DNA of 64,000 nucleotides from Lewinella sp. LCG006. GTDB taxonomy: Bacteria > Bacteroidota > Bacteroidia > Chitinophagales > Saprospiraceae. Shown here piece after piece: positions 1 to 9,536 of this stretch. The translations under genes were made by a program, and so were the position numbers. Location of the stretch: positions 7,235,802 through 7,299,801 of the forward strand of contig NZ_CP160680.1 of assembly GCF_040784935.1 (NCBI RefSeq), in the 5' to 3' direction. The notes under the pieces were generated by a model. That model searched no databases. It saw nothing but the letters and a program-made list of their open reading frames with translations, and had not been told where the DNA came from. The first letter of the stretch is position 1. The number at the start of each line of letters is the position of its first letter.

Positions 1-1035
1 GTGCTCGTTGAAATAACCTGCACGAACTGCAAATTGCTGATCGTACCAGTATTCCAGACCTACACTATAGACAAATTCTTTGATTTCTTCACTGAAGCCT
101 TCAGGAGCATCACTAAAACTGCTAAACATAGCACTTACTGGTGATTGCTGGTTACGTGTATCCGTAGCACAATCTGGCCCTTGGCAAGGTGTTGGCACCA
201 TCAATTTATTGACATCTGCGGCGATCGTCAAGGTATTGAAATCATCAAAAGCCATCACCCAGGCAGCTCCCATGCCAAAGTTGGCAGGTAAGAAGTCGCG
301 ATCAATATTACGGGTATAGGTGATCTTGGAACCAATGTTCGTCAGTGCCAAGCCTATAGTCAGTTCGCTATCTTCTAGTGAGCTGGAAGATAAATCCTTC
401 TGGTAAGTAAAGGAAACATCAGCCGCACCAGCAATGCCAGCTTCGATAACGTCTCCACCATCCAATTGTTGGCCGGCAGCAAGGTTAGAGTAGATAAACT
501 TACCCGTCAAACCTGCGGTGAAGTTATCCGACAACTTACGCGAATAGGCCAGCGCAACCTCAAATTCGTTGGGGCGGCCCGTTACGAGAGGTTCACCATT
601 TACATCCGTAAATTGAATACTACCCAGGGAGAAGTAACGCAAGCCAAAACCAAGTGCCTGCAAGTCATCCAATTTCTTGTAGCCAGTCAAATAGGCGAGG
701 TAAACATCGTTCAGTCCTAATGACCGCAACCAAGGCGTGTAAGTCGCTGAAACAGCCAGATCTTCCTCCGCTAATACCAACTTCGAGGCATTGAAGTGCA
801 TAGCATTAGGATCAGCAGAAAGGCCAATGCCAACGTCTCCCATAGCTCCGGAGCGAGCATCCGCTACGATGCGTAAGAAAGGAACAGCAGTCGCTACGGT
901 ATTGGTACAAGGTGTTCCATCCAAATTGTAATATTTACCATCTGAGTCCAGGAAACAATTGCCCTGAGCACTTAGGTCACTATTAAACGCAGTCAATACC
1001 AGTACGAGAGCTGCAAAACGTAGTACGTTCTTCAT
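1..1035 (-). CDS. porV: T9SS outer membrane protein PorV (partial, 3' end outside window)
   Basis: PorV (LptO) is a FadL-like outer membrane barrel of the type IX secretion system. It shuttles cargo from the translocon to the PorU sortase complex. Reading the minus strand from the ATG at 1035 gives an uninterrupted frame to base 1, so about 345 residues are visible and the C-terminus is missing. The N-terminus is a signal peptide (MKNVLRFAALVLVLTAFNSD) ending near LSAQG. It is followed by the family's FLRIVADARSGAMGDVGIG segment, which is typical of PorV and of the related PorQ. The gene lies 240 bp downstream of porU on the same strand, an order known from other Bacteroidota, and it has its own TATATTTG -7 element. 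The assignment is strong; the missing C-terminus cannot be judged. Confidence 0.93.
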   Translation of the reverse strand, partial: MKNVLRFAALVLVLTAFNSDLSAQGNCFLDSDGKYYNLDGTPCTNTVATAVPFLRIVADARSGAMGDVGIGLSADPNAMHFNASKLVLAEEDLAVSATYTPWLRSLGLNDVYLAYLTGYKKLDDLQALGFGLRYFSLGSIQFTDVNGEPLVTGRPNEFEVALAYSRKLSDNFTAGLTGKFIYSNLAAGQQLDGGDVIEAGIAGAADVSFTYQKDLSSSSLEDSELTIGLALTNIGSKITYTRNIDRDFLPANFGMGAAWVMAFDDFNTLTIAADVNKLMVPTPCQGPDCATDTRNQQSPVSAMFSSFSDAPEGFSEEIKEFVYSVGLEYWYDQQFAVRAGYFNEH

Positions 1036-1066
1036 GAGTTTGAATTCATTTTCTAATAAATCGGAG

Positions 1067-1074
1067 CAAATATA
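1067..1074 (-). promoter_or_regulatory. Predicted porV -7 element
   Basis: Reading the minus strand, TATATTTG matches the Bacteroidota sigma-A -7 consensus TAnnTTTG exactly. It lies 32 bases upstream of the porV ATG, giving a leader of roughly 25-30 bases. No good TTG was found at the expected -33 distance, so this is a one-box prediction. It suggests porV can be transcribed independently of porU. Confidence 0.45.
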
Positions 1075-1275
1075 GCTCCTTCTGTGACAAATTTGAGGGT
1101 CAGCTTATAAAGTAGTTTGCAAAAGCCTTGCCAAAAATTCTTGCTGTGTAATTTTCACACCAAGAAAACCCTAAACAGGCAGGCTTTATTTTGTTGTTAA
1201 TGAAAATTAATACCCTCTACCACAAATCCCCTGTCCGACTGGCCAGGCAGGTGCTTCGGCTTACCAAAAGCCAGC

Positions 1276-4200
1276 TTATTTCAAGATCACCAGTTTTTCG
1301 AAATCACTTTGGCCATTGAGTTCTTGCCCTCCCTGGGTGCGTACACGCACCTGATACAGGTATACGCCACGAGCCAGCTGGTCACCGTAATCGTCTTTAC
1401 CATCCCATTCGATACAATCATCTAGGCGGAGTGCGCCATCATTGGCGGGGATATTTTCTTCAATGGTTTTCACCAGACGGCCCGAAACGGTATATACCTG
1501 GATCAACACCTCCAAATCCTCCCCAGCGATATTGGTATCAAACTGAAAACAGGTACGATCGGTGAATGGATTGGGATAATTGAGCACGTTTTGCAGGGCA
1601 ATTTTACCATCATCGGCAACAATGAACTCTGTGATGCCTTCGCCCAAGTTATTCGCTACATCCCAGGCACGTACGCGCATGGTATAAGTGCCAGGTGCCA
1701 GGTCTTTCAATGGAAAACGTACTTCTCCCTTGGTGTAATCATCGTCTGCTGCTTCGTAGAAATCGTTGAGCAGATAACTGTTTTGGGTATTTTCGTTGAG
1801 GAAACCCTCCAAATCATGCCCAATACTATTGCCCGTAACGTTGATCCCAAAATCATCCGATAGTTTCACCACTAAGGTTGGGTTGGCCGTCACTTGGCTG
1901 CCGGCCACAAAGTCTTCAGAATTCATAAAGACTTCCACAATCGGCGGTAGATCATCAACTACACCATCGGGGTTGGAACCGCCAATAATGAAGCGTTCTT
2001 CACTCCCTCCGGCATCAATTCGCTGGCTGGGGTCGGCAGCGTAGTAGCTGATCTTGCCCTGCCCGTATTCGTAATTGATATCTTTAGGAACAACGAAAGA
2101 AAAGCTAAACTGACCATTGGTGACCGTAGCCCGCCCCCGGAAAAGGACATTTCGCTGAACCATGTAGGTTCTCTCCGGACTTCCCTCGGGGTCGTTACGA
2201 AGGGTTTGTGCTCCTACGCGTTTATCGTAAATAGTAGGAAAGACCGTTCCATTAAAGTTACTCAACAGGCTACCATTGAGATCTTCTATCCGCCCCGTAA
2301 TGGTGACAGTTTCCAGGGCACTGAGGGTATCCTGACTAGAGGTGTCTACCTCAATACCATTTATGGAAGTGGTAGCAACTCGAAAGCGCGGCAAAGCCGG
2401 ACGCATTGCCGGATCGCCCATCAGGGTAAATTTACGTTCATTCTCAAAGCTCCCTGGGGCACTCAGTGCATTTTTAGCTACCCGGATCACATCACCGAGG
2501 CGAGTCCAGTCTCCTTGTTCATTCTGTTGCAGCATTTGCGTCAGCGAACGGTTGGTCAAAGCTGCATTCCGATTAGCAAATACCGGGCGAGTCGTCGTGA
2601 GTAACGCAATCGCTCCCCCTCGCGGGCTGAGGATCAGCTCCTCCCCTGCCGAAACGAAGGCACCATTGTCATAATCACCAAAGGTGCAGGTTGCGGTGAG
2701 GAAAATACTAAGGCGGTCGAGGTTTTCCCAATTTTGAATCATCGGTATATCCAGCACGCGCTCCTGGGCCCAGCCTCGTGGGCCTCCATGCCCTAGGTAA
2801 GTCGTAATGACGGTTCCTCTGGTAATTGCTCGTTCCAGCTGCTCCTCCACTGTCGGGTAGCGGTCTCCGGCAGGAGTAGATTCCTGAGGGAAGAGGTCAA
2901 ACAAGAGTTTATTGATATTAAACTGGGGCTTCAACTCCCTTACGAGTTCCGAAGCTTCATCAGAATCATCAGAGTGGGCAGCATTATCTTCATCATCTCC
3001 TAGGAAAGTCATTCTTGTGCGCCAGTCTTGATAATAATCTGCATTGGTATCGTATTGGATGATCTTATTGACAACGGTAGCGGCTTCTGCTGGTGTCTTT
3101 ACGGGCAATCGCCCTACGGCAATGCTCATATCATTGGCCAGTGGGTCGGCACCGGGTTCATTGTCAAATATGACAAAAAAATCGTCGGCCGGAAAGCCTT
3201 TAAGTTCGTGGTTTTCGTCTCTTTGATAGACGGGAACAAAGTTGCCACCAAAGCCATACAAATCACGACAATCGAAAGAACCATCACCAATCAGCAGCAA
3301 ATAACGCAAGCTACCATCGCGCTCAAAGATCAATTTGGCAAAATCTCGAATCGCCGTCGGACTTACCCGACCGCTAGAAAATTCATTGTAGACTTGATCG
3401 GTTGTAAATGCTGCCACCTGAAGACCACTGTGGCTACGACGATGTTCTGCCAATTCGAGGGCTTTCTCCTCAAAATCAGGGTGGTAAATAATCAACATTT
3501 CCTGCGCTTCCAATGCGTGCAAATTCTGCGCTTCTATTTTACCAATAGCCTCTGCAACAGCAAAGTCGGCACTGCTTCTAAAAGCAATAAACTCTCGCAA
3601 GCGATCAGCTGTTGGCACACCAAAACTCAAGCTATTTCCGCTGCTAATGGTCTGCTGTTGCTGAGGTTGTAGTGGATCAGAAATATCCCAAATGGTAATG
3701 TCACTGCCTGCATTATCAAGTACAAAAGTCGTCGTATTACGACTCATACTGCGCGTATCTCTGAAGAAGGTTTGGTCGCCTTCCATCCGTAAGCTCAATC
3801 GAGCTCGGGCCTGAATATAATCGAGCCAGGCAGAGCTTTGATCCGCACCACCAGGATGGGGATACCGTAAGAGTACGTCAAGACTTTCGTCCGTAAGGCT
3901 TATGGTACCATTGAGAGAACTGTTTGGGGCCAGGTCGTTGTAAATTTCGTTTTGGTCCCCAATGGGTACGCCTGGCACCGTTTGGCTTGACAAGGTTTGT
4001 CCAGCAATATCCAGAAAGAAGCGAGAACTCGGACGTGCACGCAAGGCCATGGAGGCCCTGATGGTAACGGGCTCGTTGGTTTGCAGCCCTTTTAAGACAA
4101 ACAAGTTATCGTAATTCTTTTCTCTGGCAAATTTGAAGAAATCGCCGTACCAATGTTGGCCAGTGCCCGTACCGGTAGCTTCAATTTCGTGCAGAGGATT

Positions 4201-5145
4201 CACCCGATCTTCCTCAAAATGGAAGAGCCCATCATAGGTGGTGGCGTTGCCTTCGGTAGCAGATAAACTCGTTTGTTCCTGGACGCGCTGGCCATTGCCA
4301 TTGCCTCCTATTTTGATGAAGTAATAATTACGAACATCATAAATATTCATTTGCAAGTCGAAACGATCCTGAGCAGCATTATAGCGCCATTTATTAGGTC
4401 CTTCAGCGTACAGCAAAATATAATCGCCACTATTGAAGCTACCGTCTTCTTCCCCAACGATACGTACAGCATTCTCTACTAAGTCCTCAGCACGATCCTC
4501 ATTAACATCATAAGGTAGCAATCCGCCGCCATTGCCATAGACCTTTATCGTACGTGGATCGATATCATCCAGGTTACTGATACCTAACTGATCTTTGAGA
4601 AAACCGTAGCTCAACTTATACATCCCCGTCTCGGGTATTGCGATTTTGTATACCTCACCATCACTTAAAACAGAATTGAAGGGCGGCCCGCCACGTAGCG
4701 TACCACTCGGTTCGAAGTTGGCATTAAGCACAAAAGCTGTTGCTCTCTGGTAGGTATTGCCATCCTTGATAATCGGTACGACGGAGACTTTGGCAAAGTA
4801 TCCCTCTGGTTCCCGAACAATATTGGTGCGAAATTGGAGCTCAGCCCCCAGTGCCTCATCCTCGGGTGCATAACGCTTATCCATTGGTTCAAAGCTGAGA
4901 CTGCTTACCGATAGGTTGATTTGTCCAGGCCCACTGACGGGGAACCGATAAATCCAATAAGGATGAGAGGGAGCAGCATCGCCAAATTTAGCGTCGGTAA
5001 AAGACCATTGCTCGTAGCTTTGCTCACCAATACGATAAGTGGTGGGCGCATCTTCCCAGCGGAATTCCTGACGTATGACGGTCTGCGCGAAAAGTTGCAC
5101 CCCAAAAAGCGCACAACAAAATGATATAAGGAGTAGTTTTTTCAT
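1276..5145 (-). CDS. porU: T9SS sortase PorU (C25 gingipain-type peptidase)
   Basis: PorU is the outer-surface sortase of the type IX secretion system. It cleaves C-terminal sorting domains from cargo and attaches the product to a lipopolysaccharide anchor. The 1289-residue protein starts with a signal peptide cut near LFAQT. The gingipain-like C25 peptidase domain spans roughly residues 545-915. The expected catalytic pair is visible as His786 in TYLGHGGPRGW and Cys820 in FLTATCTFGDY. The C-terminus (about 1195-1289) begins with LNYPNPF and is a sorting-domain-like beta-sandwich of the kind PorU itself keeps. Length is in the usual range for PorU. It is divergent from the PorP/SprF gene and followed by porV. 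A TTG-N22-TAAATTTG promoter lies just upstream. Confidence 0.95.
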   Translation of the reverse strand: MKKLLLISFCCALFGVQLFAQTVIRQEFRWEDAPTTYRIGEQSYEQWSFTDAKFGDAAPSHPYWIYRFPVSGPGQINLSVSSLSFEPMDKRYAPEDEALGAELQFRTNIVREPEGYFAKVSVVPIIKDGNTYQRATAFVLNANFEPSGTLRGGPPFNSVLSDGEVYKIAIPETGMYKLSYGFLKDQLGISNLDDIDPRTIKVYGNGGGLLPYDVNEDRAEDLVENAVRIVGEEDGSFNSGDYILLYAEGPNKWRYNAAQDRFDLQMNIYDVRNYYFIKIGGNGNGQRVQEQTSLSATEGNATTYDGLFHFEEDRVNPLHEIEATGTGTGQHWYGDFFKFAREKNYDNLFVLKGLQTNEPVTIRASMALRARPSSRFFLDIAGQTLSSQTVPGVPIGDQNEIYNDLAPNSSLNGTISLTDESLDVLLRYPHPGGADQSSAWLDYIQARARLSLRMEGDQTFFRDTRSMSRNTTTFVLDNAGSDITIWDISDPLQPQQQQTISSGNSLSFGVPTADRLREFIAFRSSADFAVAEAIGKIEAQNLHALEAQEMLIIYHPDFEEKALELAEHRRSHSGLQVAAFTTDQVYNEFSSGRVSPTAIRDFAKLIFERDGSLRYLLLIGDGSFDCRDLYGFGGNFVPVYQRDENHELKGFPADDFFVIFDNEPGADPLANDMSIAVGRLPVKTPAEAATVVNKIIQYDTNADYYQDWRTRMTFLGDDEDNAAHSDDSDEASELVRELKPQFNINKLLFDLFPQESTPAGDRYPTVEEQLERAITRGTVITTYLGHGGPRGWAQERVLDIPMIQNWENLDRLSIFLTATCTFGDYDNGAFVSAGEELILSPRGGAIALLTTTRPVFANRNAALTNRSLTQMLQQNEQGDWTRLGDVIRVAKNALSAPGSFENERKFTLMGDPAMRPALPRFRVATTSINGIEVDTSSQDTLSALETVTITGRIEDLNGSLLSNFNGTVFPTIYDKRVGAQTLRNDPEGSPERTYMVQRNVLFRGRATVTNGQFSFSFVVPKDINYEYGQGKISYYAADPSQRIDAGGSEERFIIGGSNPDGVVDDLPPIVEVFMNSEDFVAGSQVTANPTLVVKLSDDFGINVTGNSIGHDLEGFLNENTQNSYLLNDFYEAADDDYTKGEVRFPLKDLAPGTYTMRVRAWDVANNLGEGITEFIVADDGKIALQNVLNYPNPFTDRTCFQFDTNIAGEDLEVLIQVYTVSGRLVKTIEENIPANDGALRLDDCIEWDGKDDYGDQLARGVYLYQVRVRTQGGQELNGQSDFEKLVILK

Positions 5146-5164
5146 AACTTGACTTGGTACTGCA

Positions 5165-5197
5165 CAAATTTAACTTATTTGGAACGTAAACAGCCAA
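5165..5197 (-). promoter_or_regulatory. Predicted porU promoter
   Basis: On the minus strand a TTG (5195-5197) is separated by 22 bases from TAAATTTG (5165-5172). This fits the Bacteroidota sigma-A pattern of TTG near -33 and TAnnTTTG near -7. The predicted start site is only about 15 bases before the porU ATG at 5145, so the leader would be very short. Confidence 0.5.
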
Positions 5198-5366
5198 TAC
5201 CTATTTTTCGTTAACGGCAATTAGCCCCTAAAATGTCGTTTAACTGCATAGCAATTATTATTTGTCACTGCTGGCAGACCAATTGTGTTAAAAATTTTGG
5301 GATGCGAATAGGGTTTGTTAGTTTGGTCTTCTGAAAAATTAAGAATCGCCTAATAATCGCGCAGCT

Positions 5367-6398
5367 ATGAGGAGAAAGTTACACGTACTAGTGGGTTTGT
5401 TGTTGGTATTGACGGCTTCCCTGCAAGCCCAAGACCCTGTTTTTAGCCAATTTTATGCTGCTCCTCTTCAGCTCAACCCGGCTTTTGCCGGAACGACAAT
5501 AGCCCCCCGTTTTACTTTTAATCATCGCAACCAATACCCCAACTGGCCCAATGCGTATATTACTTATGCAGCTTCTTTTGAGCAAGAAATTGAATCGCTC
5601 AACAGTGGTTTTGGCATTCAAGTCATGACAGATGCCGCGGGTGATGGTCTTTATAAAACGCATCAGGTGTCGGGAATTTATTCCTACCGCATACAGCTGG
5701 GCCGTGAAACCAACGTACGGATTGGTTTAGAAGCAGGCTTTTATCAAGCACGTGTTGCTTGGGATCGTCTACAATTTGGGGATCAAATTGATGAAACGGA
5801 TGGTTTTTCAAGCAATGGTATTCCTTTTTTAACGGAAGAAAACCAACCTGCTTCACTTACGACTACTTTGTTCGATGCCTCAGCGGGTATCCTGTTTTAC
5901 AACCGCAATGTATACGGTGGGCTTACACTAAAACACCTCAATCGCCCCAACGAAACCTTCCTTGCCATCAATGAAAATCTCTTTGCAGGAAGGCCACTAC
6001 GAATAACATTACACGGAGGGGCAGAATTTGATCTAGGTCGGCGCAATAAGCGTGGAGGAACGACGTTTATTTCACCGAATGCCATGTTTGTAAAGCAGGG
6101 GGATGTAGGGCAAATCATGCTCGGAACCTATCTAGGCACTGGCAGTATTTTTGGTGGTGCGTGGTTTCGTCACAATTTCACGCTCGCTGATGCTGCTGTT
6201 TTTTCCGTTGGTGTTCGCCAGGGTGTTTTTCGGATTGCTTACAGCTATGATATGACGGTTTCCAGCTTGGCTGATGTGCCTAGTGGTACAGGAAACACTC
6301 ACGAGATAGCCCTGATTATCAACTTGGAAGATAGTAAAGTATTGGAGCGCAAAAGGCACTCCTCTCGCTGGAACAACTGCTTCAAAATGTTTAATTAA
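5367..6398 (+). CDS. PorP/SprF family T9SS outer membrane protein
   Basis: PorP/SprF proteins are outer membrane barrels that bind the PorE/peptidoglycan-linked part of the T9SS, or help secrete one particular large partner such as SprB. The 343-residue product has a signal peptide ending near LQAQDPVF and the family hallmark QDPVFSQFYAAPLQLNPAFAG at residues about 22-42. Aromatic-rich beta-strand segments follow, as expected of a barrel. SprF-type genes usually sit directly downstream of their giant cargo gene; here no such gene precedes it, and gldJ follows. It therefore could serve either the core machinery or a distant cargo. The family call is secure; the partner is unknown. Confidence 0.92.
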   Translation: MRRKLHVLVGLLLVLTASLQAQDPVFSQFYAAPLQLNPAFAGTTIAPRFTFNHRNQYPNWPNAYITYAASFEQEIESLNSGFGIQVMTDAAGDGLYKTHQVSGIYSYRIQLGRETNVRIGLEAGFYQARVAWDRLQFGDQIDETDGFSSNGIPFLTEENQPASLTTTLFDASAGILFYNRNVYGGLTLKHLNRPNETFLAINENLFAGRPLRITLHGGAEFDLGRRNKRGGTTFISPNAMFVKQGDVGQIMLGTYLGTGSIFGGAWFRHNFTLADAAVFSVGVRQGVFRIAYSYDMTVSSLADVPSGTGNTHEIALIINLEDSKVLERKRHSSRWNNCFKMFN

Positions 6399-6487
6399 AC
6401 GAAGCCAGTTGACCATAATAAATGTTAAAGTTCGCATTTTTGTGTCCAAGGATTGCGGAGGACGTTAGCTCGCTACCGTTTTTCTCC

Positions 6488-6495
6488 TATATTTG
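6488..6495 (+). promoter_or_regulatory. Predicted gldJ -7 element
   Basis: TATATTTG matches TAnnTTTG exactly, with a weak TTAG 19 bases upstream in the -33 region. The predicted start site near 6500 leaves a leader of about 28 bases before the ATG at 6530. This argues against the longer in-frame start at 6422, which would lie upstream of the promoter. Confidence 0.45.
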
Positions 6496-6529
6496 TTGGT
6501 CGATTCGCAAAATTAACTCGGTAAAGGGA

Positions 6530-8026
6530 ATGAAAAATCTGTTAAAATTGGGCTCCATCGCTATGGGCCTCGCGCTGGTGTTGAGTTCGTGTGGAAAAAA
6601 AGAATCCTCGGACATCACCGGCTGGAATTTCAATGACACCAAATGGGGTGGCTTCGAAAAGAATCTTGATTATGAAGGGCAACCTACGGGACCAAATCTG
6701 GTATTAATCCCCGGTGGTACTTTTGTAATGGGTTTCACCGAAGCAGACGTAACGTTTGACTGGGATAATACTCCTCGTCGGGTTACTGTTTCGTCATTCT
6801 ATATGGATGAAACTGAAATCTCCAACCACAACTACCGTGAATACCTCTACTGGACCAAGAGAGTCTTTGGAGAAAGTTATCCGGAAGTTTATCTCAATGG
6901 CTTACCTGATACACTGGTATGGCGTGATGAATTATCTTTCAACGAACCACTGGTGGAAACTTATTTCCGTCACCCTTCTTACGACGACTACCCAGTCGTC
7001 GGTGTAAGCTGGTCACAGGCAAATGAGTTCTGTAAGTGGCGTTCTGATCGTGTGAATGAGGCTATCCTCATTGAGCGCGGCATTCTTAACCCTAACATGG
7101 AACAAAAGGATGAAGATAACTTCAACACTCAAGCTTACCTTGTAGGTCAGTACCAGGGAGATGTACGTAAAAACCTCAAAGATCTACAGACAGGAGGTGA
7201 AAGACCTGTTCGTTTCGAAGACGGTATCGTATTACCTGAATACCGCCTCCCTACGGAAGCGGAGTGGGAATATGCTGCTCTGGCTTTGATCGGTCTTCAG
7301 GAAAATGAAAAAGACGAATTGTATACCGATCGTCGCATTTATCCTTGGAATGGATCTTCTGTACGTTATCAGAAACGTGACAAATACCAAGGTTACATTC
7401 AGGCCAACTTTAAGCGTGGCCGAGGTGACTACATGGGTGTTGCCGGTCGCTTGAACGATAATGCATGTCCTACTGCACCAGTGCGTGCTTACCTGCCTAA
7501 TGACTTTGGTCTGTACAATATGGCTGGTAACGTAAACGAATGGGTACTTGACCTCTATCGTCCTTTGACCACTACTGACCTGGTAGATGCTGACAACCAC
7601 GATATGAACCCTTACCGTGGTAACAAATTCCAGCACATGGAATTGGATGAGGATGGCCGTCCTATTGAAAAAGACAGCCTTGGTCGTCTTCGTTACCGCT
7701 ACGTTGAGGATGAAGAAGCTGCTGATCGCGAGAACTACAAAGTAGGTATGGCTTATAACTTCCTTGATGGTGACCAGCAGTCTGAAGCTTATTACGATTA
7801 CGGTCGTCACACTTTGATCAGTGATGAAGCTCGGGTATACAAAGGTGGCTCTTGGGCTGACCGTGCTTACTGGTTGTCTCCTGGTACACGTCGTTTCAAA
7901 GATGAGAACAAAGGGGACCGCGCCATTGGATTCCGCTGTGCGATGATCCGGATGGGTGCACCTACCAATAACGAAGAAGAAAGTGGACACTTCTTCAAGA
8001 CGAAACGTAGCAGCCGTCGTCGCTAG
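6530..8026 (+). CDS. gldJ: Gliding motility lipoprotein GldJ
   Basis: GldJ is an essential lipoprotein of the gliding machinery and T9SS in Bacteroidota and stabilises other Gld proteins. The start at 6530 is chosen because it gives a lipoprotein signal (MKNLLKLGSIAMGLALVLSS then Cys21). An upstream ATG at 6422 would add 36 residues unlike any signal and would precede the predicted promoter. The 498-residue protein has a formylglycine-generating-enzyme/sulfatase-modifying fold: PGGTFVMGF, YPVVGVSWSQANEFCKWR, RLPTEAEWEYAA, YNMAGNVNEW and a final KGGSWAD...GFRCA. GldJ-type proteins keep this fold without known oxidase activity. GldK has the same fold but is normally next to gldLMN, so the porU/porV setting favours GldJ. 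A strong terminator follows. Confidence 0.92.
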   Translation: MKNLLKLGSIAMGLALVLSSCGKKESSDITGWNFNDTKWGGFEKNLDYEGQPTGPNLVLIPGGTFVMGFTEADVTFDWDNTPRRVTVSSFYMDETEISNHNYREYLYWTKRVFGESYPEVYLNGLPDTLVWRDELSFNEPLVETYFRHPSYDDYPVVGVSWSQANEFCKWRSDRVNEAILIERGILNPNMEQKDEDNFNTQAYLVGQYQGDVRKNLKDLQTGGERPVRFEDGIVLPEYRLPTEAEWEYAALALIGLQENEKDELYTDRRIYPWNGSSVRYQKRDKYQGYIQANFKRGRGDYMGVAGRLNDNACPTAPVRAYLPNDFGLYNMAGNVNEWVLDLYRPLTTTDLVDADNHDMNPYRGNKFQHMELDEDGRPIEKDSLGRLRYRYVEDEEAADRENYKVGMAYNFLDGDQQSEAYYDYGRHTLISDEARVYKGGSWADRAYWLSPGTRRFKDENKGDRAIGFRCAMIRMGAPTNNEEESGHFFKTKRSSRRR

Positions 8027-8056
8027 AAATTTTCAGCGGTACTGAAAATTTACTTT

Positions 8057-8095
8057 CAGAAAAGCCATTCTGCTCTTTGTAGAATGGCTTTTCTG
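8057..8095 (+). terminator. Rho-independent terminator after gldJ
   Basis: A perfect 15-bp stem (8057-8071 pairing with 8081-8095) encloses a 9-base loop, and the 3' arm is T-rich. It lies 31 bases after the gldJ stop. The loop and 3' arm overlap the predicted murF promoter. A smaller hairpin (8029-8049) precedes it. Confidence 0.85.
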
Positions 8096-8104
8096 TTATA
8101 TTTG
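8076..8104 (+). promoter_or_regulatory. Predicted murF promoter
   Basis: TTTG (8076-8079) is spaced 17 bases from TATATTTG (8097-8104), an exact match to the Bacteroidota -33/-7 pattern. The -33 box lies inside the loop of the gldJ terminator hairpin and the -7 box directly follows it. The predicted leader to the murF ATG is about 55 bases. Confidence 0.6.
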
Positions 8105-8165
8105 GGCCTACTTTCTTAACAGAACTGAGATGTTAAAAATATCCAGTCTACTTCTGTAAATATTT

Positions 8166-9488
8166 ATGGCTTTCACAACAATCGATAGCTTATTACAGCT
8201 TTTTTTAGAATGTAAGCGGGTTTGTACGGATACTCGTAAGTTGTTAAAAGGTGATTTGTTCTTCGCTTTAAGAGGAGAGCATTTCGATGGCAATCGTTTT
8301 GCGGATCAAGCCTTAGCCAACGGAGCGGCCTATGTTGTTGTTGACAATGCAGAGGTGGTAAAAGACACCCGTTATCTCTTGGTAGAAGATACCTTGATAG
8401 CATTACAGGACTTGGCCCGTGCATACCGCCAGCAGTTGAACATTCCCATTTTGGCCATTACGGGCAGCAATGGCAAGACGACGACCAAAGAACTTGTGGC
8501 TGCCGTATTATGCAAAGCGCACCAAACACATTTCACACAAGGTAATTTTAACAACCACATTGGTGTTCCACTCACCCTGTTAGCGATGCCTTTAACGACT
8601 GAAATTGCAGTCATTGAAATGGGAGCTAACCACCAAGGAGAGATCGCTGAACTTTGTGATATTGCCGAACCAACCCACGGGCTGATCACCAATATTGGCA
8701 AGGCTCACCTGGAAGGATTTGGAGGTATTGAGGGGGTCAAAAAAGGAAAATCAGAACTGTATGCTTATTTAGCAGCTCATCAAGGAGTTGCTTTCATCAA
8801 TTTAGAAGAAAATCATTTAGAAGAATTGGCGACGCAACGTGGGGTCAAACGGAAAATTGACTATTGCCTGAGCAGTACGCCTGATCCAACGACTCCCTAT
8901 TATGAGGTACGCCTAGATCAACTCAACCCTACCATCAAGGTAGCGTTTCTGAAACCCGATGGCAATATCAGAACCGTAGAAAGCAGCCTTTCTGGGCAGC
9001 ATAATCTACAAAATATTATGACTGCAATCGCTGTGGGCAAATACTTCAAAGTTTCTTCCCACTTGATTGCAGAAGGAATCTCGGAATACACGCCTAGTAA
9101 TAATCGTTCACAAAGACTGGAACACCGTGGAGTAGGTATTTATCTAGACGCTTACAATGCCAACCCATCGAGCATGCGAGCTGCCTTGCAAAATTTCGCT
9201 GCGGAATCCAAAGGAGCACAAACGGTCATTTTGGGTGATATGTTGGAATTAGGTCAAACTTCAGCAGTTGAGCATCTGGAAATTGCACGACTGGCAAGCG
9301 CTCTTTCCTTTGCGAATATTATACTGGTGGGTCCTCATTTCTCTGAAGCAGCTAAATCATTGGGGGTACCTCATTTCAACAATGTACAAGAAGTGAATGC
9401 TGCCCTGGATTGGGCGACATTCGCAGGGACAGAAATGCTCATTAAAGGCTCTAGGGGGATGAAATTGGAACAATTATTGGTACAGTAA
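8166..9488 (+). CDS. murF: UDP-N-acetylmuramoyl-tripeptide--D-alanyl-D-alanine ligase
   Basis: MurF adds D-Ala-D-Ala to the UDP-MurNAc-tripeptide, the last cytoplasmic step of peptidoglycan precursor synthesis. The 440-residue protein has the Mur ligase order: an N-terminal substrate domain with CTDTRKLLKGDLFFAL, the ATP-binding P-loop GSNGKTTTKE at about residues 100-109, the central motif VIEMGANHQGEI, and the C-terminal domain with DAYNANPSSM followed by ILGDMLELG. These last motifs are typical of MurF rather than MurC/D/E. Length is normal. It follows gldJ, an arrangement seen in other Bacteroidota, but has its own promoter and is separated by a terminator. It converges on the arginase-fold gene. 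Confidence 0.96.
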   Translation: MAFTTIDSLLQLFLECKRVCTDTRKLLKGDLFFALRGEHFDGNRFADQALANGAAYVVVDNAEVVKDTRYLLVEDTLIALQDLARAYRQQLNIPILAITGSNGKTTTKELVAAVLCKAHQTHFTQGNFNNHIGVPLTLLAMPLTTEIAVIEMGANHQGEIAELCDIAEPTHGLITNIGKAHLEGFGGIEGVKKGKSELYAYLAAHQGVAFINLEENHLEELATQRGVKRKIDYCLSSTPDPTTPYYEVRLDQLNPTIKVAFLKPDGNIRTVESSLSGQHNLQNIMTAIAVGKYFKVSSHLIAEGISEYTPSNNRSQRLEHRGVGIYLDAYNANPSSMRAALQNFAAESKGAQTVILGDMLELGQTSAVEHLEIARLASALSFANIILVGPHFSEAAKSLGVPHFNNVQEVNAALDWATFAGTEMLIKGSRGMKLEQLLVQ

Positions 9489-9536
9489 ATATTTTCAATC
9501 AGCACTTATTGATTGACGTCCCCTCCTACTCCAGCA

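Noticed and set aside
3028-3672. Open frame of 214 codons on the plus strand inside porU
   Set aside because: It overlaps the catalytic domain of porU in antisense and shows no protein-like features.
7232-7990. Open frame of 252 codons on the minus strand inside gldJ
   Set aside because: It lies entirely opposite the well-supported gldJ frame, has no recognisable domain and is explained by the codon use of the real gene.
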